From a virus, in IMG/VR virus record IMGVR_UViG_3300044641_004147, positions 29,347 to 93,346 of that record: a DNA stretch of 64,000 nt. One strand, written 5' to 3'. This document shows, piece by piece, positions 1 to 9,358 of the stretch. Position 1 is the stretch's first letter. Every line of letters begins with the position of its first letter. The notes beneath the pieces are model-generated. The model ran no database searches, was not told the origin of the DNA, and saw only the letters and a program-made list of their open reading frames with translations. Both the position numbers and the translations under genes were made by a program.

Positions 1-1
1 A

Positions 2-2014
2 GTAGTAAATGTTGATAACTTTGTCGGTACAGGATCTGACACAGCATTTACACTGTCTGTGACTCCCGGCGCCAAGAATCAAACACTGATTGCCATTGGT
101 GGTATTGTACAACCTAAGTCAACTTATACTCTTGCTGGCAATGTAATTACATTTAGTTCGGCACCTCCAACTGGCGCACCAATCGAAATTCAAACGTTTG
201 TTACAACCACTGTAACAGGATATACTGGTAGCCGTGGAACTGATGGAGTAGTTGGGTATACTGGCAGCGCAGGGGCATTAACTAATTGGTCTAAAAAGAC
301 GACAAATTACACAGCAGTCTCTGGTGATAGAATAATTGCTGACACAACAGGCGGAACTTTTACTATTAATTTACCTGCCACACCATTGCTAGGTTCCGCA
401 ATCAAAGTCACAGATGGCGGAAATTTTAGCCTAACTCCTTTAACAATAGGAGCCAATGGTAGTACTATTGAATCACAATCCAACGATGTATTAGTTAATA
501 TTGGAAAAGTTGACTTAGAATTTATCTATGACGGCTCAACCTGGCAAATTATTTCTACCATTGGGCCCCGAGGATATACCGGAAGTGCAAGTGGAGGTGC
601 AGGAGTAGGATTTACAGGCAGTGCTGGGGCACAAGGAGCCTCTGGCTTTACAGGCAGTGCTGGGGCACAAGGAGCCTCTGGCTTTACAGGCAGTGTCGGT
701 ACCTTTACTGGAACTACAACCGAAGTAATAAAAACTTCAAATACAACAGTTAGTACAAGTACTTCCACAGGTGCTTTAGTTGTTGCTGGGGGTGCAGGTA
801 TTGCCGGCGAATTGTACGTTGGCGGAACAACATACGTCAGCGGTAGTATTATACCTACTTCAAACAATACAATTAATATTGGTAGTCCTACTGCACGTTT
901 TGGTACAATTTATGTTTCTGCAAATACCATTGATATTGGTGGCGCAACAATTTCTACAACTCCATCGGGCGACTTAGAATTTGAGACGGCATCGGGTACG
1001 ATACCAATTACAGCAAACACAGTAAACTTTTTAAATACAGTATCAACTACTTCAATTGCACAAGGTGACTTTTCTGCTCTGGCTCCGGTGAGCCCATTAA
1101 TTAACCAAGTTTTTGTAACCAATAGTTCATATCAAAATCTTGACGACACCGCAGTTGATGTTGCAGGTGGATATATTAAAATTACAGGATCGGGGTTTGT
1201 TGAGAATAGTACAATATTGATTGGCAATACTCCAGCAATATCAACAACATTTATAAGCTCAACCGAAATTCGAGCTCAAATTCCTACAATGTCTGCAGGT
1301 ACTTATGTTATATTTTTAGTCAACGGAAATGGCCAATTGGCCATAAAGTTAGCAGGCATTACATATAGTGGATTTCCAACTTGGGTCACTGGAAGTACAT
1401 TGACCAGTAGAACATCTGGAACAGCGTTTAGTCAACAACTGTCTGCCACCGGGGCAACTCAGTATTCGTTAGCCGCTGGATCTGTTTTACCAACTGGATT
1501 AACATTGTCTAGTAGCGGTTTGTTGTCTGGTAATATCACTGTTGCATCTAATACAAACTTTACCTTTACAGTCAATGCAGATGATGCAGAAAATCAAACC
1601 AGTCCACGTACATTTAGTTTGCTAGTAAATGTAGAAGTATTGTTGCAGTATCTGGTAACATGGAGTAACAATGGTGTTGGGGAAATGGCATGGGACTATG
1701 GTAGAACACCAGGCGGACTTATTTTCAACACCATTGATAGAAACGGTGTTAGTATGAACACAGCCCGCTGGCCAACTGCACCAGGATCTGTCAGAATAAC
1801 CTTTATTGGAACTAGTACCAATATAAACGGAACATACAATTTCTCGAGTGTAATTTTACCTGGTCAAAGTGGCGGTTTTGCTGGAGTTACAAATAATGCT
1901 TATCAGGTATTAAGATCTTCGGTATCAGGGGGCTGGACTAATGTCTCTGATCCGTTTATGGCGGCATTAAACGGCGAAACAGTAATTGCTACTGTGTACT
2001 TGCTACCAAACTGA
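2..2014 (+). CDS. Modular tail fibre/adhesin, 5' end outside window
   Basis: The reading frame is open from base 2, so the true start lies upstream of the window; the GTG at 59 lies inside a continuing domain (VDNFVGTGSDTAFTLSV, matching the GNGSTTAFTLSVAP module of the gene at 30776). Visible modules in order are a beta-rich segment, short collagen-like G-x-y runs (about 218-271 and 566-712), a fibre-shaft repeat ([26 protein letters not shown]), an IPT/TIG-like domain (about 1091-1375), a He_PIG-like Ig domain (about 1376-1650) and a unique C-terminus. It is probably part of a host-binding fibre. The IPT/TIG plus He_PIG pair recurs at the N-terminus of the gene at 36736. The fibre role is inferred from repeats and context, not from a match to a named T4 fibre gene. 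Confidence 0.85.
   Translation, partial: VVNVDNFVGTGSDTAFTLSVTPGAKNQTLIAIGGIVQPKSTYTLAGNVITFSSAPPTGAPIEIQTFVTTTVTGYTGSRGTDGVVGYTGSAGALTNWSKKTTNYTAVSGDRIIADTTGGTFTINLPATPLLGSAIKVTDGGNFSLTPLTIGANGSTIESQSNDVLVNIGKVDLEFIYDGSTWQIISTIGPRGYTGSASGGAGVGFTGSAGAQGASGFTGSAGAQGASGFTGSVGTFTGTTTEVIKTSNTTVSTSTSTGALVVAGGAGIAGELYVGGTTYVSGSIIPTSNNTINIGSPTARFGTIYVSANTIDIGGATISTTPSGDLEFETASGTIPITANTVNFLNTVSTTSIAQGDFSALAPVSPLINQVFVTNSSYQNLDDTAVDVAGGYIKITGSGFVENSTILIGNTPAISTTFISSTEIRAQIPTMSAGTYVIFLVNGNGQLAIKLAGITYSGFPTWVTGSTLTSRTSGTAFSQQLSATGATQYSLAAGSVLPTGLTLSSSGLLSGNITVASNTNFTFTVNADDAENQTSPRTFSLLVNVEVLLQYLVTWSNNGVGEMAWDYGRTPGGLIFNTIDRNGVSMNTARWPTAPGSVRITFIGTSTNINGTYNFSSVILPGQSGGFAGVTNNAYQVLRSSVSGGWTNVSDPFMAALNGETVIATVYLLPN
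614..685 (+). repeat. Perfect 36-bp tandem duplication in a collagen-like segment
   Basis: Two identical 36-bp units (614-649 and 650-685), each encoding a 12-residue collagen-like block (TGSAGAQGASGF), lie head to tail, and a third partial unit begins at 686. Identity at every base, including synonymous positions, points to recent slippage or unequal recombination that lengthens the fibre in whole triplets. Confidence 0.9.
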
Positions 2015-2063
2015 CCTTTGTAGTATTCTGCAATTTGCGGACACCACGACTGCAATTTTTTGG

Positions 2064-2070
2064 CTAAATA
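2064..2070 (+). promoter_or_regulatory. Predicted T4-type late promoter (CTAAATA)
   Basis: CTAAATA lies 42 nt before the ATG at 2113, in the gap after the stop of the previous gene. The same NNTAAATA core precedes most virion genes in this window and resembles the T4 late promoter TATAAATA read by the gp55 sigma factor. A short GGCT/AGCC stem (2062-2065 with 2078-2081) brackets it. Confidence 0.7.
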
Positions 2071-2112
2071 CTATATAAGCCGCGAATATTTCGGCGAAAA
2101 TACAAGTACAAT

Positions 2113-3996
2113 ATGCCTACAGTAAATCTTACTACTCTTTTAGCAAGCGGCGATTTTCTCGGATACACTGGCAGTGCCGGTGCCACCCCTGCAGGGTATT
2201 ATGGCAGCACTGGCGGCGCCAGTATTGCGCCCAATCTTTATGTTGCAGGAACATTAACAGTTAATAGTTCAATTGTACCCACAGGCAACGGAACAGTCAA
2301 TCTAGGAAGCCCTTTAAACAGATTTGGCACACTATATATTTCCGCAAATACTATCGACATAGGCGGATCACAAATTACCACAACCGGAACTGGCGACATT
2401 TCTTTTTCGACAGCATCCGGTAATGTTGCATTAAACGCAAACACAGTTAGTTTCTTGAGTGGTGTTAGTGAAACTGGTGGCGCAATAGGTTTCACCGGAA
2501 GTCGCGGAGATTTAGGTTTTACTGGCAGTATAGGCTTCACGGGCAGTATTGGCATTGGTTTTACTGGTAGTCAGGGTATACCTGGCGCAGCCGCAGACAA
2601 AGGCTTTACGGGCAGTCAGGGCAACTTGGGTTATACAGGTAGTATTGGCCCGACAGGCTCGCAAGGTATTCCTGGAACAGCCGCAGCAGTTGGCTTCACT
2701 GGTAGCGCAGGAGTAGGATTTACCGGCAGTACTGGTTTTACTGGTAGTCAGGGTATTTCGGGCGCAGCCGCAGACAAAGGATTTACGGGCAGTCAGGGCA
2801 GTATTGGATTTGCTGGAAGCCAAGGTATACAAGGTGTAATTGGATTTACGGGTAGTCGCGGTGCATTTGATGCCATTGGTTTCACAGGTAGTCGGGGCGA
2901 TACAGGTTTTATAGGTAGTCACGGCAATGCTGGGTTTGTAGGCAGCACTGGTTTCACTGGTAGCACCGGGGTAGGATACACGGGAAGCGCAGGTGGCGAA
3001 TTGTTTACCACAGGTAATACCGCACCAGTGTCTCCAAAGGTTGGAGATTGGTGGTATTACACTAACGGCAATACGTTGTTGAGATATATGAATGTCGGTG
3101 CCGGTACATTTTGGATTGACATAACCGGTTCAACTCATAATTTCGGTCTAAGTGCAAACACCCAATTGGCAATTATACAATCATCAATGGTGGCACCATT
3201 GATGGAATATCTTGTGGTTGCTGGTGGTGGCGGAACTGACGGAGGCACACATGGCGGTGGTGGCGGTGCTGGCGGACTACTACAAGGATCAGTATCAATT
3301 GGAATAAATTACACTTACACTATTGTTGTTGGCGCCGGCGGAGTTAATCAATCCAATGGATCTAATAGCAGTATTTCTAGCATCAACTTTGAGAACTTGA
3401 TTGCAATTGGCGGAGGCTTTGGCGCCGGTCCGTCGAGTACAAGTGCAGGTGGCAGTGGTGGTAGTGGCGGTGGAGCAACAATGTATTTTGCTAGCTCGTT
3501 TGGTACCGGAACAGCAGGTCAAGGTAACAACGGTGGCGCAAATGGTGATTATAATAATATTACCACTGGTCGTGCTGGCGGTGGTGGTGGAGCCGGCGGC
3601 GCAGGATATGCAGGAAACGAAGCAACTACATCATTACGCGGCCAGGGCGGAATTGGCGTAGAATCGTCTATATCAGGCGTATCTACCTATTATGCCGGTG
3701 GTGGTGGCGGCGCAAGTTGGCAAGGTGCAACAACAGGATTTGCAGCCGGGGGCCTAGGTGGTGGCGGAGCCGGTGGAAGACAAAATAATGCCTTTAGTCC
3801 AACAAATGGTAGCGAAAATACTGGCGGAGGCGCAGGTGCAGAATTTGGTATTGGAAGATCTGGAGGATCTGGTATTGTTATTATACGATACCCCGATACT
3901 TACCTTATAGCCACTACTACTGGCAGTCCGACTATTACAGTGTCTGGTGGATATAGAATATACAAATTTACCAGTTCCGGAACCATAACATTTTAA
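2113..3996 (+). CDS. Collagen-like/glycine-rich tail fibre protein
   Basis: 627 residues. After a short N-terminus comes the fibre-shaft repeat ([25 protein letters not shown]), then a long collagen-like stretch of GFTGSQG and GIPGAAADKG triplets (about residues 130-295), a linker of the type GDWWYYTNGNTLLRYMNVGAGTFWIDITG, and a C-terminal glycine-rich domain that opens with EYLVVAGGGG and closes with GGSGIVIIRYPDTY followed by YRIYKFTSSGTITF. The same C-terminal plan is used by the genes at 26729 and 29387. It is probably a trimeric fibre with a distal glycine-rich receptor-binding tip; that function is inferred. Confidence 0.85.
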   Translation: MPTVNLTTLLASGDFLGYTGSAGATPAGYYGSTGGASIAPNLYVAGTLTVNSSIVPTGNGTVNLGSPLNRFGTLYISANTIDIGGSQITTTGTGDISFSTASGNVALNANTVSFLSGVSETGGAIGFTGSRGDLGFTGSIGFTGSIGIGFTGSQGIPGAAADKGFTGSQGNLGYTGSIGPTGSQGIPGTAAAVGFTGSAGVGFTGSTGFTGSQGISGAAADKGFTGSQGSIGFAGSQGIQGVIGFTGSRGAFDAIGFTGSRGDTGFIGSHGNAGFVGSTGFTGSTGVGYTGSAGGELFTTGNTAPVSPKVGDWWYYTNGNTLLRYMNVGAGTFWIDITGSTHNFGLSANTQLAIIQSSMVAPLMEYLVVAGGGGTDGGTHGGGGGAGGLLQGSVSIGINYTYTIVVGAGGVNQSNGSNSSISSINFENLIAIGGGFGAGPSSTSAGGSGGSGGGATMYFASSFGTGTAGQGNNGGANGDYNNITTGRAGGGGGAGGAGYAGNEATTSLRGQGGIGVESSISGVSTYYAGGGGGASWQGATTGFAAGGLGGGGAGGRQNNAFSPTNGSENTGGGAGAEFGIGRSGGSGIVIIRYPDTYLIATTTGSPTITVSGGYRIYKFTSSGTITF

Positions 3997-4008
3997 GAAA
4001 AAAATATC

Positions 4009-4602
4009 ATGACATTTGTTGCTACGCCAATTGATAATCAACTTGTTACTGTTAACGGTATTGTTTATCGTTATAATTCTTCTCTGAATGCTTGGTTTAA
4101 GTATCAAATAACTTCGGCAAATGTTATCGTCACAGACACTGCTAATATTGTCTCTAATACATCAAGTACCAGTACCACAACCGGAGCATTGACAGTTGCC
4201 GGCGGTATTGGGGTACAGGGCAATATATTTGCTGGTGCAGTATATACCAATAGTTATTTTTATGCCAACGGGTCTGTATTAAGTAGAGATGTTGGTTATA
4301 CTGGCAGTGCTGGAGCGGGCTTTACTGGCAGCAGTGGTTATACCGGATCAATTGGCTATACAGGCAGCAGCGGCACAAATGGCTTTACTGGTAGTGCAGG
4401 AGCGGGCTTTACTGGCAGCGTAGGAGTAGGCTTTACCGGCAGTCAAGGTATAATTGGTTATACCGGTAGTGCAAGCAGCGGTGGCGGTGCAACATTCTTG
4501 ACAGTGGGCACAAGAACTACAGCAATAAATGTTGGTGTAGCCACAAGCAGTTCATTGAATGTTGTGGGCCGCGCTGGAAACGTAGCAGTAAACTTTACAT
4601 AA
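4009..4602 (+). CDS. Short collagen-like fibre protein
   Basis: 197 residues. The N-terminal 90 residues (ending GAVYTNSYFYANGS) are paralogous to the N-termini of the genes at 29387 and 30776. They are followed by a GFTGS/GYTGS collagen-like run and a short C-terminus (TAINVGVATSSSLNVVGRAGNVAVNFT). It starts 12 nt after the previous stop and ends on a TAA that lies inside the next late promoter. It is likely a fibre component carrying the same N-terminal anchoring module as its paralogues but a different tip. Confidence 0.8.
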   Translation: MTFVATPIDNQLVTVNGIVYRYNSSLNAWFKYQITSANVIVTDTANIVSNTSSTSTTTGALTVAGGIGVQGNIFAGAVYTNSYFYANGSVLSRDVGYTGSAGAGFTGSSGYTGSIGYTGSSGTNGFTGSAGAGFTGSVGVGFTGSQGIIGYTGSASSGGGATFLTVGTRTTAINVGVATSSSLNVVGRAGNVAVNFT

Positions 4603-4605
4603 ATA
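4598..4605 (+). promoter_or_regulatory. Predicted late promoter (CATAAATA)
   Basis: CATAAATA overlaps the TAA stop of the preceding gene and lies 16 nt before the ATG at 4622. It matches the late motif used elsewhere in the window. Confidence 0.75.
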
Positions 4606-4621
4606 TTAAAACGAGCATAAT

Positions 4622-4885
4622 ATGGCTAATAGAATACCTTTAATAGTTAACCCCAGTTCTAATCAAATTCAGGAACTGCCTGCTATTGACAACTTAGATC
4701 TTGCAAACAGTAGCATTGTTGGCATCGACAATCTATCTGCAACTACCGCTACTATATCAGGAAATTTAGTAGTCACTGGAACCATTGTAGGCAATGTTGC
4801 CGGCATAGTCAGTGGAGGCAGTGGCAGTGGCAGCAGTGGTGTTAGTTCAAATGCTCGAATAATGGCAATAATTTTTGGAAGATAA
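4622..4885 (+). CDS. Small fibre-associated protein with Ser/Gly tail
   Basis: 87 residues. The N-terminus (MANRIPLIVNPSSNQIQELP) and the segment SGNLVVTGTIVG resemble fibre N-termini and shaft repeats, followed by a Gly/Ser linker and a short tail ending IFGR. First gene of a late unit with the genes at 4889 and 5257. No specific family is recognised; it may be a short adaptor or a truncated fibre. Confidence 0.7.
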   Translation: MANRIPLIVNPSSNQIQELPAIDNLDLANSSIVGIDNLSATTATISGNLVVTGTIVGNVAGIVSGGSGSGSSGVSSNARIMAIIFGR

Positions 4886-4888
4886 AAC

Positions 4889-5245
4889 ATGGCTAATCCT
4901 AATATTTCTAATGTTAACAGTATAATAGGCGATACAGCCTATTTGAATGCCGGGACTAGTCCTGGCACAGTAGTCTCCGGCGAAGCAGACAAAGTTAAAA
5001 AAATTGGAGCCATTGTTGCAGCCAATTATGCTAACACTGATCAAACAGTTACAGTATTTGTACTGCGTTCAGCTACCAGTTTCTTTATCGCTAATCAAAT
5101 CACAGTACCGGCAAAAGCCACAGTGTTGTTGCTAGGCAGGGAACACAGTTTCTATCTATTAGAAGCTGACGCACTAAGAGCACAGGCCAGTGCATCGGCA
5201 TCTATTACAGTCACCATAAGTTACGAAACATTATCAATAGTTTGA
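4889..5245 (+). CDS. Small conserved virion-type protein, function unknown
   Basis: 118 residues, mostly beta-strand-like (VTVFVLRSATSFFIANQITVPAKATVLLLG). It lies between a small fibre protein and a large lectin-domain protein and starts 3 nt after the previous stop, with GGAAGA as a weak ribosome site. The even, hydrophobic-patterned sequence suggests a compact beta sandwich that decorates or links the fibre. No enzymatic motif is visible. Confidence 0.7.
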   Translation: MANPNISNVNSIIGDTAYLNAGTSPGTVVSGEADKVKKIGAIVAANYANTDQTVTVFVLRSATSFFIANQITVPAKATVLLLGREHSFYLLEADALRAQASASASITVTISYETLSIV

Positions 5246-5256
5246 TTTAGTCTAAT

Positions 5257-8200
5257 ATGAGCAAAAGAAAATTAATTGGCAAATCAAGGTTACTTAATCC
5301 CTATGACAAAAGTGGTGTTTACACCACGGATGAAATAACCAACATTGAATTAGAAAATAAAAATCTATTACTAACAGGCGTAAAGCATCGCCGTCACGAT
5401 GTCTACACTGAATTTACTGGTAATGTTGATCCTTACTACAATCATGTGGTCTGTCATATTCCAGGTGCAACCTACGACACCCATGTGCTTAAAGATCAGT
5501 CCGGTAACAACTTTGATGAATTTTTATACGCCAACGACTATAGAATTGAAGCAGGCATCAATGAGTCGGGTCCAAAAGAATATCACTCGATATATTTTTG
5601 GGATCAGGCATATCATGTAACAGATGCAGCCAGTTTGCGATTAGGAACAAATAATTTTACCATTGAATTCTGGATGAAAACTGGACGAGCATTTGGCGCA
5701 GAATCGTACATCATGGGCAAAGGTTCCGGTGGCGGCCGCGCCAGTGGTGGCACCGGATGGGTAATCTATCTCACCTCAGGAAACCTAATAGGATTTTACG
5801 ACGGCTTAGGAAATACTTCAACACAGAGCACCACAGCAATTACGCACGATACTTGGACGCACATTGCTATAGTGAGATCTGCTGGTGCAGTGACCATTTA
5901 TCAAAATGGTGTTAGTGTGGGCACTGGCACTAGTTCGGGTAATTTTACAGATACTGCAACCATGGTCATTGGCAGAGACAGAGACACTGGTGCTAATTAT
6001 TATGGTGGGTACTTGTTTGATCTTCGTATTCGTACATCTGTAGTATATTCGGCTAATTTCACACCGCCCACAGATCTACTGGATATGAGCAATTCTATTC
6101 TTAGTATATCTGGTTCAGAACCATATCACCCTTATCACACAGGCATTCAACGAGAAGGTCGTACTGTCACTAACTGGGGCGGCTATAACAGCGTTAGAAA
6201 ATATCCAGATCATCCGTTCATTGTTAAGTTTCCTAGACCCACTGGCAGCGGTATGAGCTGTTCTGTTCGGGCAAACGACCGAGGGTACCAAATTGCAGAC
6301 AGTAAACCTGGGCGAAGTTTACAATTTGGTACAGGAGCATTTACTATAGAGTGCTGGGTTTTCGTATCATATGCTGGAAGAGCCTCTCAATTTGGTATAG
6401 CAGGCAAAGGCACAGGTGATGCAGCCGCTGCTGGAGCCACTGGCTGGAGTTTTATCTGTAACGGAAGTCAACTTCAATGGAGTGATGGCACCAGTGCTTT
6501 GGTAACTGGCACCAACGCAGTTTTAGGCGGCAGTGCTTGGAACCATGTGGCAGCAGTAAGAGAAGGCACCGGTACAAATCAGTTTAAGATGTATGTCAAT
6601 GGTCAATTGGCCTATACTGGAACGCTGGCCTCTAACTATAATCAAACTAGTCCGCTAGTACTCTGTGCTAGTAGAAACCATCAATATCAACCGCAAGGTG
6701 TCAGATTCTTTGGGATGAAAATTAGTAATGTTGCCAGATACACTGCACCATTTACTATTACACGATCTACTTTTTACGACACAGTGGCCACTAACGATGC
6801 TAACACCTTGCTTTATATGTTTGATACCAAAGACAAACGAGCAAGACCATTTAAGGCACAGTATATCAGCGACGGCTACGAACCGCTGTCGGCTAGAGCC
6901 AGAGGCACCACAGGGCAGCATAGACTAGGAAGCCGAGGATTGTACACTGGCAATCACAGTGTTTCAAATATAGCTGGTGGCGCCAGTAGTACATTGTTTA
7001 CATCCACTACGCAAGGAAGTTATAGCTTTGGCACCAGCGATTTCTCTATAGAATTTTGGATATGTAATCAGTACGAATGGGAGCCTATTATGAATGCTGC
7101 TCCTAGATTTTTATTTGACTGTCGAGCTAACTTCAACGATGGTACTGGATTTGCAATGAGATATAATTTCAGAGCATTGCAGATTATAACCGGAGGTATG
7201 GTTATATTAGCTGACTCATCGGCCTATTTTCCACAGCGAGCATGGTCTCATATTTGTTTGCAAAGAACTGCGGGACAATTGGCATTGTATGTCAATGGAG
7301 AAAAAAGAGCAGAAACATTTTATGCCGGCACCATGGCAGCGGCCAGCAATAAAATGTATTTTATGAACGGTGCCTTTAATGTACGCAACGATCAGCGTTG
7401 GTACGGATGGATGTCTGACATCAGAATTTTAAATGGCTCCGGAGCTTACAGTGTCGGAACTTCAAATCCGGAGCGTATTCGTGTTCCCACTCAGCCGCTA
7501 ACGGCTATTACAAATACAGTTCTGTTAACAGCAGGACAACCAACACTGAGAGATTATTCCAGTGTTGATAATCTTGTTTGGGCAGGTAATAGACCAGATG
7601 CAACTCATACTAGTTCTTGGGATGTTTATATCAGCGGGTTTGGACCTTATACCAGTCAAGATAAATCCTTAGGAATGACCACTGATTTTTGGGACGGTAG
7701 TTATTCTGGTGGTCACTCAGAGCCGGACTATAACACTGGCAATGACGCAATGATAGAGATGACTTGGATGACTAGGTTAGCCAAACCTTGGACTTTAGAA
7801 ACATGGTTCTATCAACCTCAAACCGATCCTAATGCCATTGCAACAGTACCGACTGCGGTATACACTGCAACGTCCAACAATGAAAACGGTTGGCAACTTA
7901 TAACAAACTATGCTGCCGGAGCTAACAGCTACAATGATGTGTCATTTGTTTGGCGCTCACCGAGACTGGCCGCCGGAGCCAATGAGTTTTTGAACACTAC
8001 TACCGGTAATGGAAATATACGTCCACACAGTTGGAACCATGTAGCAGTGGTCTATGATCCTAGCAAAACTACTAAAGCTGCACTTTTTGTTAATGGAAAA
8101 AGAGTAGCCACACGGGCATCGTTTACACAAAGTTATTCATTGGCCTATACCTATAGAATACAACACAGTGGATATCACGGCGCTGGTGATGTTAAAATAA

Positions 8201-9063
8201 GTGACATTGCCAGGTATGATGTTGATCAAACTACATATACCGTTCCGACTGTGGCGTCATGGACTAGAGATGCTAATACAGCGTATCTTCTACGCATAGA
8301 CAATGGTCTATTAGACAGGTCGCAAAATATGACTTATATGCTCGATGGTCTAATTAGACCCAGTTATCAGTACTCCAAGTGGGGTTCTGGTAGTATGGGC
8401 ATGAATAATTTAAACAGCACTGCAAATTACGACAGAATTTATATGAACCCAACCGCTGGTGGTTGGGCCGAAAGAGTCTGGGACTACCGTTACGGAGACT
8501 ATACTGTTGAAGGGTGGGCTCAGTGGAAAGATGCCACAGCCGGCGGAAAAGCTACGCCTACTAGTGCCCCTGGAGCCTGCATGTACCATCAAGGTAATTA
8601 TATATGGGTAGGTATTAATGCCAGCGGTAACTGGACTTTGCTGCACAGGGCCGGAGCAACTACTAACTTTACACCCACAATTATTAACTCAGTTGCAGTG
8701 GCCACTTCAACTGCTGGAACTTGGAATCACTGGGCCCTGGTGCGTAAGGATGGAGATTATCATTTATATGTTGATGGGCTGTTAGTAGCCAGGCATCTAG
8801 ATGGAAACCATGGAACTTACACCAGCAATGGCCCTACATCGGATGCTCAAAGCAGTCATAATGATTTTTACAATGTCAATGATGCTCGTGTAGGCTACGA
8901 GTATAACGAGACTACCGGAACTTGGTGGTGTGGGCACTTAGAAGATTTTAGAATGACTGCATTAGCAAGATATAGTCCGGGAGTAGTCAATGGAATATGG
9001 GCTATGTGTCATAATGGCACCAATATTTCAGCACTGCCAACTGGACCATTTCCTATTAGGTAA
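5257..9063 (+). CDS. Large adhesin with five LamG-type lectin domains
   Basis: 1268 residues. Five concanavalin-like LamG modules are recognised by the pattern of an F-x-I-E-x-W strand followed about 50 residues later by W-x-H-x-A and a V-N-G strand; their cores begin near residues 113, 355, 589, 845 and 1082. Such domains usually bind glycans. The five copies are well diverged, unlike those in the gene at 36736. No collagen or glycine-rich module is present. It is likely a surface-glycan-binding appendage of the tail; the ligand is unknown. Confidence 0.85.
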   Translation: MSKRKLIGKSRLLNPYDKSGVYTTDEITNIELENKNLLLTGVKHRRHDVYTEFTGNVDPYYNHVVCHIPGATYDTHVLKDQSGNNFDEFLYANDYRIEAGINESGPKEYHSIYFWDQAYHVTDAASLRLGTNNFTIEFWMKTGRAFGAESYIMGKGSGGGRASGGTGWVIYLTSGNLIGFYDGLGNTSTQSTTAITHDTWTHIAIVRSAGAVTIYQNGVSVGTGTSSGNFTDTATMVIGRDRDTGANYYGGYLFDLRIRTSVVYSANFTPPTDLLDMSNSILSISGSEPYHPYHTGIQREGRTVTNWGGYNSVRKYPDHPFIVKFPRPTGSGMSCSVRANDRGYQIADSKPGRSLQFGTGAFTIECWVFVSYAGRASQFGIAGKGTGDAAAAGATGWSFICNGSQLQWSDGTSALVTGTNAVLGGSAWNHVAAVREGTGTNQFKMYVNGQLAYTGTLASNYNQTSPLVLCASRNHQYQPQGVRFFGMKISNVARYTAPFTITRSTFYDTVATNDANTLLYMFDTKDKRARPFKAQYISDGYEPLSARARGTTGQHRLGSRGLYTGNHSVSNIAGGASSTLFTSTTQGSYSFGTSDFSIEFWICNQYEWEPIMNAAPRFLFDCRANFNDGTGFAMRYNFRALQIITGGMVILADSSAYFPQRAWSHICLQRTAGQLALYVNGEKRAETFYAGTMAAASNKMYFMNGAFNVRNDQRWYGWMSDIRILNGSGAYSVGTSNPERIRVPTQPLTAITNTVLLTAGQPTLRDYSSVDNLVWAGNRPDATHTSSWDVYISGFGPYTSQDKSLGMTTDFWDGSYSGGHSEPDYNTGNDAMIEMTWMTRLAKPWTLETWFYQPQTDPNAIATVPTAVYTATSNNENGWQLITNYAAGANSYNDVSFVWRSPRLAAGANEFLNTTTGNGNIRPHSWNHVAVVYDPSKTTKAALFVNGKRVATRASFTQSYSLAYTYRIQHSGYHGAGDVKISDIARYDVDQTTYTVPTVASWTRDANTAYLLRIDNGLLDRSQNMTYMLDGLIRPSYQYSKWGSGSMGMNNLNSTANYDRIYMNPTAGGWAERVWDYRYGDYTVEGWAQWKDATAGGKATPTSAPGACMYHQGNYIWVGINASGNWTLLHRAGATTNFTPTIINSVAVATSTAGTWNHWALVRKDGDYHLYVDGLLVARHLDGNHGTYTSNGPTSDAQSSHNDFYNVNDARVGYEYNETTGTWWCGHLEDFRMTALARYSPGVVNGIWAMCHNGTNISALPTGPFPIR

Positions 9064-9066
9064 CTT

Positions 9067-9297
9067 ATGCTAGATTTTCCCATTGAACCCAAAGACCTTG
9101 ATGTGCATATATTTGAAACACAAAATTTTGTGTTCCATAGTAATGCCAATGCTTGGTGGCCTGAAGGCATAACTGAAGCTGTAAACACTGCAATTGATAG
9201 GAATTATGTTAATTACTATCTTTCTTCGGGCATATATGTGACCTTAGATAAAGCAGTTTTAGCAAATTATCAAGCACCACTACACCCTAGTAGTTAA
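9067..9297 (+). CDS. Small hypothetical protein
   Basis: 76 residues (MLDFPIEPKDLDVHIFETQN...), starting 3 nt after the large LamG adhesin and probably co-transcribed with it. No family is recognised. Aromatic-rich (NANAWWPEGI, NYVNYYLSSGIYV). The position suggests an accessory or chaperone-like partner of the adhesin, but nothing in the sequence proves this. Confidence 0.6.
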   Translation: MLDFPIEPKDLDVHIFETQNFVFHSNANAWWPEGITEAVNTAIDRNYVNYYLSSGIYVTLDKAVLANYQAPLHPSS

Positions 9298-9312
9298 CAA
9301 CCCGTTACCAAA

Positions 9313-9350
9313 ATCTCTCTGGGCTAAATACACTAACGCCTAAGGGAGAT
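9313..9350 (+). promoter_or_regulatory. Late promoter inside a hairpin that covers the ribosome site
   Basis: The late motif CTAAATA (9324-9330) lies between two inverted arms: ATCTCTCT+GGGC (9313-9324) pairs with GCCT and AGGGAGAT (9338-9341 and 9343-9350), with one bulged A and two G-T pairs. The right arm contains the Shine-Dalgarno AGGGAG. A transcript from upstream can fold this and hide the ribosome site; a transcript started by the late promoter lacks the left arm. Confidence 0.65.
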
Positions 9351-9358
9351 ATGGAACT

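Noticed and set aside
2030-2062. Possible terminator before the 2113 gene (TGCAATTTTTT)
   Set aside because: The T-run is present but no stable stem could be drawn immediately before it.
2500-3000. Regularly repeated short DNA units resembling a CRISPR or minisatellite
   Set aside because: The period follows G-x-y codon triplets of a continuous coding frame, and the repeats vary at synonymous sites without unique spacers.
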